From positions 135,987,960 to 136,051,959 of the forward strand of contig NC_058337.1 in assembly GCF_905475395.1 (NCBI RefSeq): DNA of 64,000 nucleotides, read 5' to 3'. The DNA comes from Chrysoperla carnea (taxonomy: Eukaryota; Arthropoda; Insecta; Neuroptera; Chrysopidae). The translations under genes and the position numbers were made by a program. Shown here piece by piece: positions 51,787 through 63,783 of the stretch; positions within the stretch are counted from its first letter, which is position 1; each line of letters starts with the position of its first letter. The notes under the pieces are model-generated. The model worked only from the letters and a program-made list of their open reading frames with translations. It ran no database searches and was not told the DNA's origin.

Positions 51787-52321
51787 TTTTACTTTTTTAA
51801 ATATATGTACTCCTAAATAATTCTTAACAAAAAAACTGAATATTTTTTCACTTCGAAATAATTCAACTTTCGAAAATGTATACTTTTAAATATTTCTACT
51901 TTCAAAGATTTATACTATACTAAATATTTCTACCTTGAATAAAATTATACGTTTGTCAAAATCAACTTTTGAATATAAAACAAAAAACGTTCCGTAAAAA
52001 TTTCAATTCAAAATTTTCATCTCTTATTAGGACTATTATTTTTTGGACAAAGTCAACCTTGAAAATGAAGACCACTGCAAACATTTAGCATAATTGCACC
52101 CTTTCTACACTTTTTACTGCCATCGATCATTCCTATTATCTATAAGGCACTATTAAAAATTATTTTATTCTCGAGGACCTATTAAAGGATTATTTTATTT
52201 TTAATAGGATTAAAATTAAATATTTCAAAATACCTGTTTTATTGCTAATTATTGCTTTAACTAATTACCTTATATATTAGTAATTTATTGTTCTATTATT
52301 TATTCACCCTTGGTTGACCGA

Positions 52322-52327
52322 TATAAA
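52322..52327 (+). promoter_or_regulatory. candidate TATA box of the upstream receptor gene
   Basis: TATAAA within GACCGATATAAAATC, about 375 bases before the ATG. The downstream receptor has nearly the same block (GACGGATATAAAATC) at the matching place, and the flanking 150 bases also align by eye. Conservation between paralogues supports a core promoter, but duplication alone could explain it. Confidence 0.4.
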
Positions 52328-52702
52328 ATCGCTTTTCAATTTAGACTAGGTCAGTTCAATCATCAAAGCTTAACCATAGTTTTCATAAATCCAGCAAACT
52401 GCAAGACTAAACAAGCAGCAAACTCCAAACGGAAGTTGTTACCAGTGGCAAGAATAATTTTTCTGATATTTAATTTCTTTGATATTCAACAACTCCGCAA
52501 ATAATTTTTGCAGTATTTCATTCTTTGACATCATTCATTTTCAAGAACAAATTTTTAATTAAAACTGAAGGATTAAGTTCCTGTACATCTGCTTGTATCA
52601 GTTATTTTGTGTAAATATTTATAAATTAAAAATAATGAGTTTTTAATTATCTAAATAAAATTCTAATACGTAATATCTTATCGATATTTCTAGCAAGCTA
52701 AA

Positions 52703-55359
52703 ATGGAATTCTTAGAATTCAACCAGAAATGTCTACAATTTTTAGGATTTTGGTGTACCGAAAATAATCAATTACTTTACCCAAAAAGAGCAATCATAAA
52801 TTTTCTAATAATATTTTGGCATGTCTGTACAGATATTTTATTATTGGCTCAGAAGAATATCAGTTTTCGTACAAAAATTAATATTATCGTTGGTTTTGGT
52901 ATACATTATTCGGCATTTCATCGCATAATTGGATGGTATTTGTTTTTCCCGAAAATTCAAGGAGTTTTATCCACTTTCGATCATTTTTCTTACAATAAGA
53001 ATCATGAAACTTTGCAAAAGTTTCAAAAAATTGGATTTTTATATTCGGTTGTACTTATTAGTTCGGGAGCAATTTGTATGACGTTGGGAGCGTATATACC
53101 GGCATTTTATGAAATTGTTAAAGAAAATTCTAAAAATATTCCATTACCGATGGAAACATGGTTTCCATATAATATCCATAAATCATGGTTTGTTTATGGG
53201 TTTTCTATGTCGTTCCAAATGTATGCAATATTTATGACGTTACTCTTAAACACATCCGTAAATTCAACGATGTTTAGTTTGATGATAAAAATTTGTGGAT
53301 TATTGCAATATTTTGGGGATGAAATTGAAAAAATTGATTTTCAAGAAACGAATTATCATTGGAAATTTAAACATTGTATGCATGAGATTGATTTAATTTT
53401 CAGGTAAGTAGGTATAAAATAGGTTTTTCACTTTTCCTTCGACGAAAATTAGGACAAAACTGTAAGTTTCTATGAGTAATGACTAATGACAATTTAGAAT
53501 ATCAACGATTTTTCACAGCTCTTTAAGCTTTTACAAGTCATGCGTGAATGAATACTAAAATTACTATTTTCTACTTTTTAGTCAAATAAAATCTTTCAAT
53601 AAAAGGTATTTTTAATTTACAACTAAAATGTATGTGTATCAAAATATGGTAGAAGCGATAAGAAAATCAGAAAATGCTTACCATAAAATGCATTTTTGTC
53701 CAATTTACATATGTTTTTCGTATTCTCGGCAAATTTTTTCATTTGGTACCCATATCATGGCACTGCATAAAAATAACTAGTTCGCCATCTTCGACGATCA
53801 GCCATGGTGGATTTAGAATGACGTTACTTAGCTTATCACGCATTTTGTCATCCAAACATACATACAACTATTGCAAGTTAAATAAAAGTTTGTAAAAGCC
53901 GAAGAATCCATGCCGGCGGAGAAAAATGGAGGAATTGTTAATCGGATATTTAAAATCTGGCATTTTTTTTAAATTTTCGGGTTTTTAAGATCGAGGACGC
54001 CTGGCTTAACCTCCTTCCTTTTTTTGATGCCATTGAAATAAGCCCTTGAAAACAACCACTCATAAACTACACTGGCCTGGCCGAGTATTAGACAGTAAGA
54101 TTTAGGGATATTTTTAAAACAAAATTTTTCCTAGGGCTGGTCGAGATGTTGAATTATTTAATTCAATAGGATATATTGGACAACTTGCATCGGAAATGTT
54201 TGTTTTGATTGTAAATTTAGTTTTATTAACATCACAGGTGAGTTTCATTTGATATTTTATCATAGCCACAGCTTTAATGACTCTATTAAATATATTTTAG
54301 CCCTTAAGCGATTCTGGAAGAGATATAGTATTTATGATGGTAACTATATTCGATTTATTTTCAATTTGTTGGTGCGGTGAACAAATTCCTCATAACGTAA
54401 GTTGGTAAACATTTTTGCAAATCTACGTCGCCAAAGAAAACTTTGATATTAATGAAGTGCAAATTGAGTAGGAAAGATTTTTAACAGACACCATTACCAG
54501 TAAGGCCCCCAATAGTCATCTCAAGTGGCTCAGTTGGCTACAACGTATCAACATCCTGAGTTTCAGGTTCGATTCCCACCAACAAAAATAATTTTAACAG
54601 TATCAATGGGCTTGTGTAGTGCAAAAGTATATCTTGGTATGGCGAAGGTGTTCTCAACCTTACAAAGTAAATGAGAAACTGAAATAATCAGAATTGAATC
54701 CATTACTTCCTATCGCTTCCACTATTTTCAAATTTCTACCATTCCCCTAAAGATACTGCCATTAAACTTTCTTACTATCAATGACAGATTTGAAGCTACC
54801 GTTCAATGAAAGTGCCAGTTTGAACACATGAATCGATGTATAGATTTACCGGGTGGCCAAAAATTTGAGAGCCCCTTACTACAAAGAAAAATGTAGTCTA
54901 TCTTGAGAACCAATCGTTCACGTTTTCACGAAATACTACAGCTATTCACTCTTCGACTATGTATTTTTTTATTATATTCTAAAACTCAGTATGGTCTTGA
55001 ACTTTCCAACTTTTTGAACACGCTGTATATTGATTACGCTAATTTTTTTTTACAGGAAAATTACATTTATGAGAAAATCGCTGCATTGAATTGGTACCAA
55101 GGATCGAAAGAATTTCAAAAAAATATTTTATTAGCATTAGCGTTTCTACAAAAAGAAACTGAATACAAATTATGTGGTATTTTTCCTTTACGATTAACAT
55201 TTTTCGTTTCGGTATGAAAATAAGCTTACTACTTATCCCTTTGTGGAAAATTTTTGAAAACTGTTTATAGTGAAGAAAAATTTGATGTTTTTCTTTTAGA
55301 TTTTACGATTATCATATTCAACATATGCTGTTTTACATGAATTCACTGCAAATAATTAA
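52703..55359 (+). CDS. odorant receptor (7tm_6), upstream paralogue, 371 aa
   Basis: Five exons: 52703-53403, 54135-54237, 54301-54396, 55056-55211 and 55300-55359 (stop), with intron phases 2, 0, 0, 0. Insect odorant receptors are inverted-topology seven-helix proteins that form ligand-gated cation channels with Orco in the dendritic membrane of olfactory neurons. Seen: hydrophobic helices at about 31-49, 60-82, 111-136 and 164-185, a middle loop with PxxxWFPYNIH (149-159), and two helices in exons 2-3. The C-terminal exons carry PLRLTFF and SYSTYAVL, matching the family's short final motif. Length is close to the usual 370-420. The start Met is supported by the paralogue, which has the same MEFL beginning. 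Intron 3 holds a SINE. Ligand unknown. Confidence 0.9.
54515..54700 (+). mobile_element. tRNA-derived SINE inside a receptor intron
   Basis: A-box-like GTGGCTCAGTTGGCTA and B-box GGTTCGATTCCC, followed by GGCTTGTGTAGTGC and GAAGGTGTTCTCAACCTTA. The body aligns by eye with the SINE at 41666-41940, so both belong to one family. It sits in intron 3 of the upstream odorant receptor, sense orientation; the downstream paralogue lacks it, so insertion followed the duplication or it was lost there. Confidence 0.6.
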
Positions 55360-55434
55360 ATACACCTGTACCCGATGTTTTTATCATAATTCGCCTTAGA
55401 AAACAAATATGTATTGCTTGTTCACTTTACCTCA

Positions 55435-55440
55435 AATAAA
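55435..55440 (+). terminator. candidate polyadenylation signal, upstream receptor
   Basis: AATAAA 75 bases after the stop codon, in T-rich DNA. Another AATAAA lies farther downstream near 55599. Assigned only by position and motif. Confidence 0.4.
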
Positions 55441-55829
55441 CTACAATCCATACCACTTTTTTCAATTAAAAAAAAATTTTTTCTCATCCAAATTTTCTCT
55501 ATAATTACTGTTATTTTTGAAATGAGAAAACATTTTTATCTTTCATTCAGATTTCAAGAGTTTTGTGTTTAATGTATGTTGTTTTATCTCATTTTTGAAT
55601 AAACAATAAGAAAATTTTATATTTTGCGTTCGTTTTTTCCTCTTAAAAGAAATCGTTTTTAAGGTGTAAAGTCTATAATGGATTTATAAGCCGATTTTGT
55701 ACAAAATTTTATCGCCTGCTTTCGTAAAGCTCTAAACGATTTTTACAAAAAATTTTGAAAGCATTCAAGCAGGGCCATTTTAATCTAAGTATAGCCGCCA
55801 GAAGTGCCACCTATTGAAGAATGACAAAA

Positions 55830-55945
55830 ATTGTAGAAATTTATGCGGGATATCATGTTCTGACATCAGTTCCTCGGGGTTTCTTTAATAACCAATTTAG
55901 ATCTTAAAGGGTAAGAGATAGAAAAGCACTTTTTTAAATTTAGTA
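55830..55945 (+). repeat. R3 dispersed repeat, copy b
   Basis: ATCATGTTCTGACATCAG and GAGATAGAAAAGCACTTT match the copy at 24385; the final TCCTCATAAAAAAAT block is displaced to 56173 by the repeat between. Confidence 0.45.
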
Positions 55946-56165
55946 ATTAATTCTAGTGTCTTAAGCCCATTGCTCTATCAACTGAGCTAAGGATGTCGTC
56001 GCTTGGATAAGAACGAAGTAACCGAATCCACCCACATCAAAATGTAATTGTTAACATGTATGTAGTTAAATAAATAAAGATTAACAAATAATGGTGTGGG
56101 TGACCTCTGTTATAGGCGCATATGTCATAGAAACGGAGGTTAAACCCCATTATTATTATTTAAAT
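55946..56165 (-). repeat. S2 dispersed repeat, copy b, with tRNA-like segment
   Basis: On the minus strand GATGTGGGTGGATTCGGTTA is followed by CCTTAGCTCAGTTGATAGAG, a good tRNA 5' half (A box), but no B box follows. Lies between the upstream receptor and the receptor relic. Confidence 0.5.
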
Positions 56166-56534
56166 TTAATTAAGGTGATCCTCATAAAAAAATATTTTTC
56201 ATCTGATCTAATCCATTTTGTCAGGTTTCGATGAAATCCGACTTAAAAATATGTCATTATTGCATTTAATCGAAAAAAAAACACGCTAACTACAGAAAAT
56301 TTGCTTTAGCCAAAAGTTGTCATGGGCTTTGACCTACAATTATCGATAAACATTAAGCGTACTTTCTTTCAATTAAATGCAATAATGGCATATTTTTAAG
56401 TTGCATTTCCTCGGAAAGATACTTTTTGGGACCTTGGTGTAGGTAAAGAGAATAATTCCTCGGAAAGCCAACGTTGTTATCGATATTTCTAGCATGTTAT
56501 CGATATTTCTAGCTTTTTTCAACAACAAGAAATT

Positions 56535-56700
56535 TTTAACATTAAAAAAAAATTGTCTGCAATTATTTTGATTTTGGTGTAGTTAAAGAAAATAATCAAT
56601 TAATTTATCCAAAAAGGGCCATAATAAATTGCCTTTGGCATGCCTATACAGACATTTTATTATTGGCTCAGAAAAGATTTACCATCAATAGCCTTCAATT
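56535..56700 (+). pseudogene. relic of a third odorant receptor (exon 1 fragment)
   Basis: Conceptual translation in the frame of 56566 gives NNQLIYPKRAIIN, then a short deletion, then TDILLLAQK, followed by stops. This matches residues about 10-50 of the two flanking receptors and is closest to the upstream copy. No start codon, downstream helices or later exons follow. The preceding bases contain TTATCGATATTTCTAG twice (56479-56516), the same sequence found just before the ATG of the upstream receptor. A shorter echo of the same exon (GGTGTAGGTAAAGAGAATAA) lies at about 56436-56455. It marks a third gene copy lost by truncation. Confidence 0.75.
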
Positions 56701-56987
56701 ACTGTATTTTTTGAATAATTTTCAATAACTTTACCTTAAAACTTAATGTTCTTTACATTTATCTTTTATTTATCATAACTTCAACCATTTAACAACTTTT
56801 ACCTCCCTTGGCGCATAGTCTTTATAATATCGAAATTACTTCGATATCGAGGAGCTATTAAAATTTTTTTTCTAATAAGATTAACATAAATATTTTAAAA
56901 TACTTGTTTTTATTGCTAATTATTAGTAATTACCTTAAATATTTGTAAATTATTGTTTATTATTTATTCATCCTTGCGTTTGACGGA

Positions 56988-56993
56988 TATAAA
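56988..56993 (+). promoter_or_regulatory. candidate TATA box of the downstream receptor gene
   Basis: TATAAA about 317 bases before the ATG, in the same context as the candidate TATA box of the upstream paralogue. A TATCGATATTT(TT)CTAG block shortly before each ATG could be a 5'UTR splice acceptor. Confidence 0.4.
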
Positions 56994-57309
56994 ATCAACT
57001 TACAACTCCGAAAGGATATTTTTTGTGGTATTTTATTAATTTGATATTCAACGTATCCACAAATAATTTCTGCAGTATTTCATTCTTTTTAATTTTCAAT
57101 TTCAAATTTTCAAGGAAAAATATTTTATTAAAGCTGAAGTGAAGAATTAAATTTTCGAAGTTTCTGAACATCAACGGGTATCAGCTACCTAAATAGTGTA
57201 AATATTTACAATAAAAATTAAATATTAAAAATAATGAGTTTTTAATTACTGAAATAGAATTCGAACATGTAATACGTTATCGATATTTTTCTAGTTTTTA
57301 TTCAATCAA

Positions 57310-59347
57310 ATGGAATTCTTAAAATTAAACAAAAAATGTTTACAATTTTTCGGATTTTGGTGTACGAAAAATAATCAAATAATTTATCCAAAAAGGGCGA
57401 TAATAAATTTTTTAATCCTTTTTTGGCATATCAGTACCGATATATTATTATCGAAACAGAAGAATAAACATTTTCGTTCGAAAATTGATCTTTTCTTCAT
57501 ATTTAATATACATTATTTAGCAATTTATCGATTAATTCTATGGCATATTTTTTATCCACGCATACAAAAAGTTTTAACAACTTTCGATCAACAATTTTTT
57601 TACACGAATAGCCATCGAACTTTAATAAACGCGCATAAAATTGCGTTATGGTATTCATTTCTACTTGTATGTGTTGGAACAAATTTTATGGTTATTGCAG
57701 CATTTTCACCGGTTATTTATAAAGTTTTTATGGAAAATTCAAAAGATATTTTATTACCGTTTGAAGCATGGTTTCCATACAATATCCACGAATCATGGAC
57801 ACTTTATGGCTTTTCTTTAGTATTCCAATTATATGCAACATGGATGTCGTTAATTATAGTCATTTCGTTAAATACGACAATGTTCAGTTTGATGGTAAAA
57901 ATTAATGGATTATTACAATATTTTGGAAATACAATTGTTGAAAAAATTGATACCGAAAAGTCGAATTATCATTCGAAGTTTAAAGAAAATATGCATCAGA
58001 TATTTAATACGTTACAGTAAGTTTTTCGTATAATTTTTCGGAACACGGTAAGAAATTTTTGTATCGGCGGTGAACACTATACTGATTTGATCATTGAGAG
58101 AATAGCAATGGTTATGGCGTACGAGCCAAAGGAGTATTGGCGTCAGGCCCATACTGGTTGGCAATATCAAAATACTTCTGGTGGATAGTCGTATTTAATA
58201 CTGTAATATTAGTTATTCTAACATAGATACTATAATATCTCTTTCTATACCATACCAGCATTGTAGTAAACGCCATATATTTCTCATCGTGAGTGCGTTT
58301 GTTAGCTCAAAATACCATATGGACCGATTTTAATATAGTTCAAGCAAATTTTTTTCAGAAAATGAATAAAAGACTCAAAGGTTAAATTTATTTTTAATTT
58401 TTTTTTTTTTTTTTTTTTTGTAGAATTGGCAAAGATGTTGAGTTAGTTAATTCGAGAATATATTCTGGACATTTTCTGCCTGAATGGATTAATTTAGTTA
58501 TAAATGTAGTTTTATTAACATCTCAGGTCGGTAAATTTTCTATTATTTTACATTCAAAAACTGGAATTGTTCAGAAGAAATTGGCGATTGGTTAATTTTC
58601 CTACTACAGGCAATCTATTGTTCCTTACGTGGCACGCCAATATTATGGGTTTTGCACCTGGGAGATAGTCTATCTATCGTTTTTAATAAAAGTACTTACA
58701 CATCGTCGATAAACAACCTGAGGTCCACCTCGGAATCTAACGAAATAACAAACCTTTATTTCGATATTTCAAATGTCGTGTCAAAAGTCGCGATAATTTG
58801 TCTGTTAGGCAGAAAATAAACCGCCTATTTCTACTGAACAAGCCCAACGTTTATGATGCTTATACAAGGAAAATTTCTTGCAGCCAATCAAAGACTCTCA
58901 AAGAGATATAATGTTTGGCTTCTTCATTTTGTTTGATTTATTTGCGTTTTGTTGGTGTGGGGAACAAATTGCATTTAGCGTAAGTTACTAAAATAAAAAT
59001 GCATATTTTTATAGGCTTAAGCACATAGAAAACTTTTTTTTTTAGGTTAATAACATTCATGCAAAAATTGCTTCATTAAATTGGTACAATGGATCGAAAG
59101 AATTTAAACAAAATTTGTTACTAGCATTAACGCTTCTAAATAAAGAAATTCCAAGTAAATTATTTGGTGTTTTTCCATTACGATTATCATTTTTTATTCA
59201 GGTATGAAAATCAAACATTTTTCATATTTATTTGATCAGTGAAAATTTAGGAAAAATTATTTAAAATAAACAAAAATTTTACTTTTATAGATTCTACGAA
59301 CATCATATTCAATGTATACTGTTTTAGATCATTTCACAAAGAAATAA
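57310..59347 (+). CDS. odorant receptor (7tm_6), downstream paralogue, 372 aa
   Basis: Five exons: 57310-58016, 58424-58526, 58884-58979, 59046-59201 and 59291-59347 (stop). Exons 2, 3 and 4 have exactly the same lengths as in the gene at 52703-55359 (103, 96 and 156 bases), and intron phases are identical, so this is a tandem duplicate in the same orientation. By eye well over half of the residues match. Conserved blocks include CLQFFGFWCT (10-19), YPKRAIINFL (26-35), AWFPYNIHESW, GLLQYFG, FCWCGEQI and the C-terminal PLRLSFF plus SYSMYTVL. Membrane helices fall at the same places. The donor of exon 2 is GTCGGT, weaker than the GTGAGT of the paralogue, but the frame runs cleanly across it. 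No internal stop is seen. Probably a functional receptor; ligand unknown. Confidence 0.9.
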
Positions 59348-59351
59348 TAAA
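59346..59351 (+). terminator. candidate polyadenylation signal, downstream receptor
   Basis: AATAAA overlapping the TAA stop codon (59345-59347), which would give an extremely short 3'UTR. No other canonical hexamer was noticed close by. Confidence 0.35.
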
Positions 59352-59753
59352 ATTTATTTATTTTTCATAAAACTACTTGTAAATTTTCTTTATTTATGTA
59401 ATTTCCTTGAACATTCCCCGTGTAATGTCCAATGGCCTATATTTACATTAGTCTATTTTGCCTAAATAGTCAAACTAGGCAATGTAGAAAAAAACCCACC
59501 CCCAAAATTTTCGCATTTTAAGAAGAAGGATCAAATCAATCTTATATTGATTAAAGCTCAAAAACTACAAATACACTGTTAAACAGTTTGAGGTTAATTT
59601 TGTTGAAACAATTACAGCAATTTAAAAAAAATAATTTAAAAAGTAGATAGATCTCTGTAGGAACGAAGTACTTTTCAATACCACCTTCTAATAAATTGGC
59701 GACGTTTAAAAGTAATTTTGAAGTCACATTTTTCATGTTATTTATTCGTTTAT

Positions 59754-60360
59754 ATTAGCTCTGATACCAAATGTGGTAACTACGATAATTTGACCAAATA
59801 TTTGAAAAGTATGGCTCAAAATTAGTGGGATTGCATATTTGAAAGATCAAAATTAGGTAAAATTCGCGTCTGATGAAGCAAAACCAAATTTTTTTTTATT
59901 TTTATGACGTCATAAAGTTCAAAAATCACTTTTTTAGATATTTTGGCCAATATTTATCGTATTTGAATGAAATTTTTTTTGAAATCCAGTAATTATTTTT
60001 CATTTTTGTGTTCGTTATTCGTTAATATTAGCCCTTATACCAAATGTGGAAACAACGATACTGCTTTTTCGAAATTTATTGAAGATACGTAAAATTTGGC
60101 AATATATTTGAAAAGTATGATCCAAAATTAATGGCAATACATACTTGATTCATCAAAATTGAATATAAAAGCGTGTGGTAAAACAAAATCAAATTTTTTG
60201 GATTTTTATGGCGTCATAAAGTTCAAAAAATCAATTTTTTAGATATTTGGTCAATTATTATCGTATTTGAATGAAATTTTTTTTGAAACCCACTAATTTT
60301 GGGTCATATTTTTCATTTTTCGTTTTGGTTATTGGTTTTTATTAACCCTTATACCAAATT
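59754..60360 (+). repeat. tandem repeat, two units and the start of a third
   Basis: Units 59754-60026 and 60027-60340 share ATACCAAATGTGG, TTGAAAAGTATG, GTCATAAAGTTCAAAA and CGTATTTGAATGAAATT; a third unit starts at 60341. Noncoding. Confidence 0.7.
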
Positions 60361-60890
60361 TTAAACAATGCCTTTTTAATGCTGGCCAGCTGTGACATTC
60401 GCAGCGGTGACACCTGACGCTTAGCTTTCAGTCTGTTAATTAGACATATTAGGCAGCCATACGATATTTTGGTACTCTCCCCTATTATTGTAATTTACGA
60501 TTATTTTTAAATATCTATTCAACGCCTACTGAAACTTTTTTATTCCCCTCCTGCAGTTATTAACATGGCAAAATGATTTTCCCAATATTTATATTATAAA
60601 TGTATGTGAAAATATTGTTTACTATATTATTTAACAACAAACGGTGTACCTACGTGATCATTAAATGCAGAAGCTTCTACTGCAGTGGTGATTTGCAAGG
60701 TTAACTTTAGTGTGGAGTATATATATATTTCGATCAATAAATCCACTTAATAAACGTGTAGAATTATATATTTTTTTATATCAACACTTATTTCCGTCTT
60801 AAAATAAAAAAATATTGTAAAAATAAGTTTTAAATTAATACGTCATAACAAATGTCCAAAGATAACATCAGCAAAAGGAATTCATTTAAA

Positions 60891-61455
60891 ACAAGTGAAA
60901 ACAAACAATTGACTGAGTTAATTGTTGAAATACCATGCATAGTCAGTGTTGATTTCTTTATAACATTACGCATACATACATGTGACACATACATAACTGA
61001 TAATCAAGTATAATACATATTATAAAATTTCCGCCTAATTGGCGCCCTCACGGGTAAACAGTGATATTTACGAAAAAATGTTTCAAACAAAAGTTGTTTA
61101 ATTTTTGATAAGGAACATTTTTTACATTTAAACTTTTGTTATATCTCTAACGGTTTACAAGATGGGTCCGACGGACCCAAGACCCAATTGACCTATGATG
61201 CTCATTTACGAACTTGACCTCACTTTTTACGTGCTGAGTACGCTGTTAAAATTTCAGCTTCATATCTTTTTTCGTTTTTGAGTTAGATTGTCCACAGACG
61301 GACGGACGGACGGACAACCGGAAATGGACTAATTAGGTGATTTAGTGAACACCTATGACCAAATTTTTTTCGTAGCATCATTATTTTTAAGCGTTACAAA
61401 CTTGGGACTAAACTTAATATACTATGTATATTTCATATATGCATGGTATAAAAAT
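60891..61455 (+). repeat. R1 dispersed repeat, copy 7
   Basis: Full-length; the hairpin reads GGGTCCGACGGACCC, one loop change from other copies. Downstream of the receptor genes. Confidence 0.8.
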
Positions 61456-61840
61456 CTATGTACCATATCTTGCCTGTTTTCATAGGCTCAATAGCTACGA
61501 ATATAAAGTCAAGAATCCTTGTAGGAATTACTTTGTTTTACAAGACAAAAAATTATTTGTAAATATCCTTTTTCGATCGAAGTTTTTATTTACTTTCCAT
61601 TCATAATGTAATTTAAAGGCACAATCCCTATTGAATTGAGCATTCCTTAAATTGACGTGCTTTGTATTATATTTAAATATCACTCTTTGCCTAACGCTTA
61701 GCGTACGACGCTCAATAGAAATCATACTTTTAGAATCCATGGTCGTGTCTAGCGTTTTTTTGTATCCAAGTGTAAATTTTCTAGTATCTAAGACAGTTCC
61801 TGGGTATGAATTGCCGAGTACCTACCCGGCAATATGATAT

Positions 61841-62358
61841 GAGAAAATGGGTTGCTGTGAAACTTTTTCTAACCCACCCTAAAATGTTCTTTGGATCATT
61901 CAGATCAAAAGCTCTCACGGTCACAAAAATTTTAAACGAGTAGTTTGCGAGCTAAGGGAGATCAATGCTACACGCATATTTCAGTTTTATGACTAGGAAA
62001 ATATTTTTCTGTGAATCTTTTTCAAAATCTTTTAACGGGAAGTTTTCGAGGTAACACTTATACAACTGTAAAGTATGTGCAACTTTGATCGAAAACTACC
62101 CGTTAAAAAATCTTGTCTTCGTGAGAGCTTTTGATCAGAACGATCTGAAGAACATTTTGAGGGCGCTTTGAAAAAGTTTCATAGAAATTCATTTTCCTAA
62201 TCATATACTATAACTATAATGTATTCATATCTTTAATCGCCGATAGCTCGAAAACTACTCGTAAACATTTTTGTGACAGTGAGAGCTTTTGAATAGAGTG
62301 ATCCAAAGAACTTTTAGAGTAGGTTAGAAAAAGTTTCAAAGAAAGTCATTTTTCTATC
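61841..62358. mobile_element. fold-back repeat with several related segments
   Basis: 61841-61965 recurs in inverse complement at 62235-62358 (shared GAAACTTTTTCTAACC and GTTCTTTGGATCA). A further inverted copy of the same module (AGAGCTTTTGATCAGAACGA) lies at 62100-62200. No ORF. Confidence 0.6.
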
Positions 62359-63743
62359 AAATATTGCGGGGTTCAATTTACGTTTCTTAAAAAGTTTTTG
62401 TCATCCTTGTAATCCTTGACATCCTCAAAATATCAATCGTTGTAAAATGACTGTCAAATACTACGTCTGAGCCCATATCTAGCGCTATATTTACTGGTTG
62501 GTCAATCTACTCTGCTCCCATAACGGCAAAAAGAGTATACAAAATTGAAGATTTAGAAGCGGTAAAATTTTGGCCAATAATTGACAGAAGGGCATTATGG
62601 CAGATTGTGGATACTTAAAAAAAAGAAAAGGTGGACTATAAGGTAAGTTTTTACCAGGGCCAAATGCAAGCCTTTTAGACAAAGACTTGCACCGTAAATT
62701 AAATAAACTAAAAGAAAACCGTTAATAATGATACTTCCACTCATATACACATCGCGGAAGGCGGTGCATTTATAGTACCTACTACCGGCAAATCCTTAAA
62801 TCCGGCGCTGTTTACGCCTGTTATAAATTTCTACGATTTTTATCTAACAACCCTGACATAATAAGCATTTAATTAAAAGCAATCACAATATCATATGGGA
62901 CAAGCATATCATAACATATACTCGACGTATATGTTTCATTTATTTCTCTACAATATAGTCAAGTGACGTGAAGAGTGACACTGACTTGAATGAAGGTCTC
63001 CCTACATGATTAATTAATATAAACGCAAAATAATGTAATCGTATCAATATCACATGTAAATTAATATTGACAACAATAACACATATAATAAAGCCCTATT
63101 TATTTCATTCATTTTCATTCAATGAAAAACACATTTCATTTGTAGACCTTGACAAAAAATTTAATAAAACTATTTTTCACAGAAAACATTTTTCATTAAT
63201 AAGGGAGAGTAGCCATAATCGTACTGCTTAACTTTGTAGAACCAGTGCATCAAGATATACTTTTTTTGTTGTTGTAAATTTTTGAAGTGAATGAATCGGT
63301 ATAAATACGGTACGGCATCAAATTGGAATATTACGAAATTTGAAACTCTTTCCCTTTTTATTTTGCTTCTCATTGTCTAATATTAACAATAATTTCATTT
63401 CCCAATCACAGTCGTGTTCTAAAAGTTATAAAAACAATAGTTCTATTTCTCAGTCAAAGATAGCGCTCGTGGACTAGAAGTTAACAATAGTTCTATTTCC
63501 ATTTCACAAGTGGCAATTTGTTGCCATTCTACATAATCAATTATAAATGTTTTCAATTTATATAAATTTTGGTTTTTAATATAAAGTGGGTGAAGTTTCA
63601 ATTCTGTCCGGAGACGACCAACTCCATTTTTTTATCAAAACATAAAATTCCATATGTCTATACGTTCCCGAGCCAAAAAAAAATTATTTACTAAAAATTA
63701 TTATTAATATTTTCGCTGCATATTTTAAATGCAATCAAATAAA

Positions 63744-63783
63744 TACCGTTTTGGCTACCGGTTTCATAAGTGGTCCTCATCAG
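63744..63783 (-). other. hammerhead-ribozyme-like core with possible stem III
   Basis: Minus strand: CTGATGA (63783-63777), an 11-base stretch that pairs poorly, GAAA (63765-63762), then CCG...CGG as a 3-bp stem III, then UA, giving a GUA cleavage triplet. Stem II is weak. Hypothesis only. Confidence 0.25.

Larger units (their letters stand above)
48680..52300. other. intergenic between divergent genes
   Basis: Separates the start of the minus-strand membrane-protein gene from the plus-strand receptors, so both regulatory regions must lie here. Holds a SINE head, a hammerhead-like core, an R1 copy and a long-TIR element. The segment from 52130 aligns with the upstream region of the second receptor. 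Confidence 0.5.
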
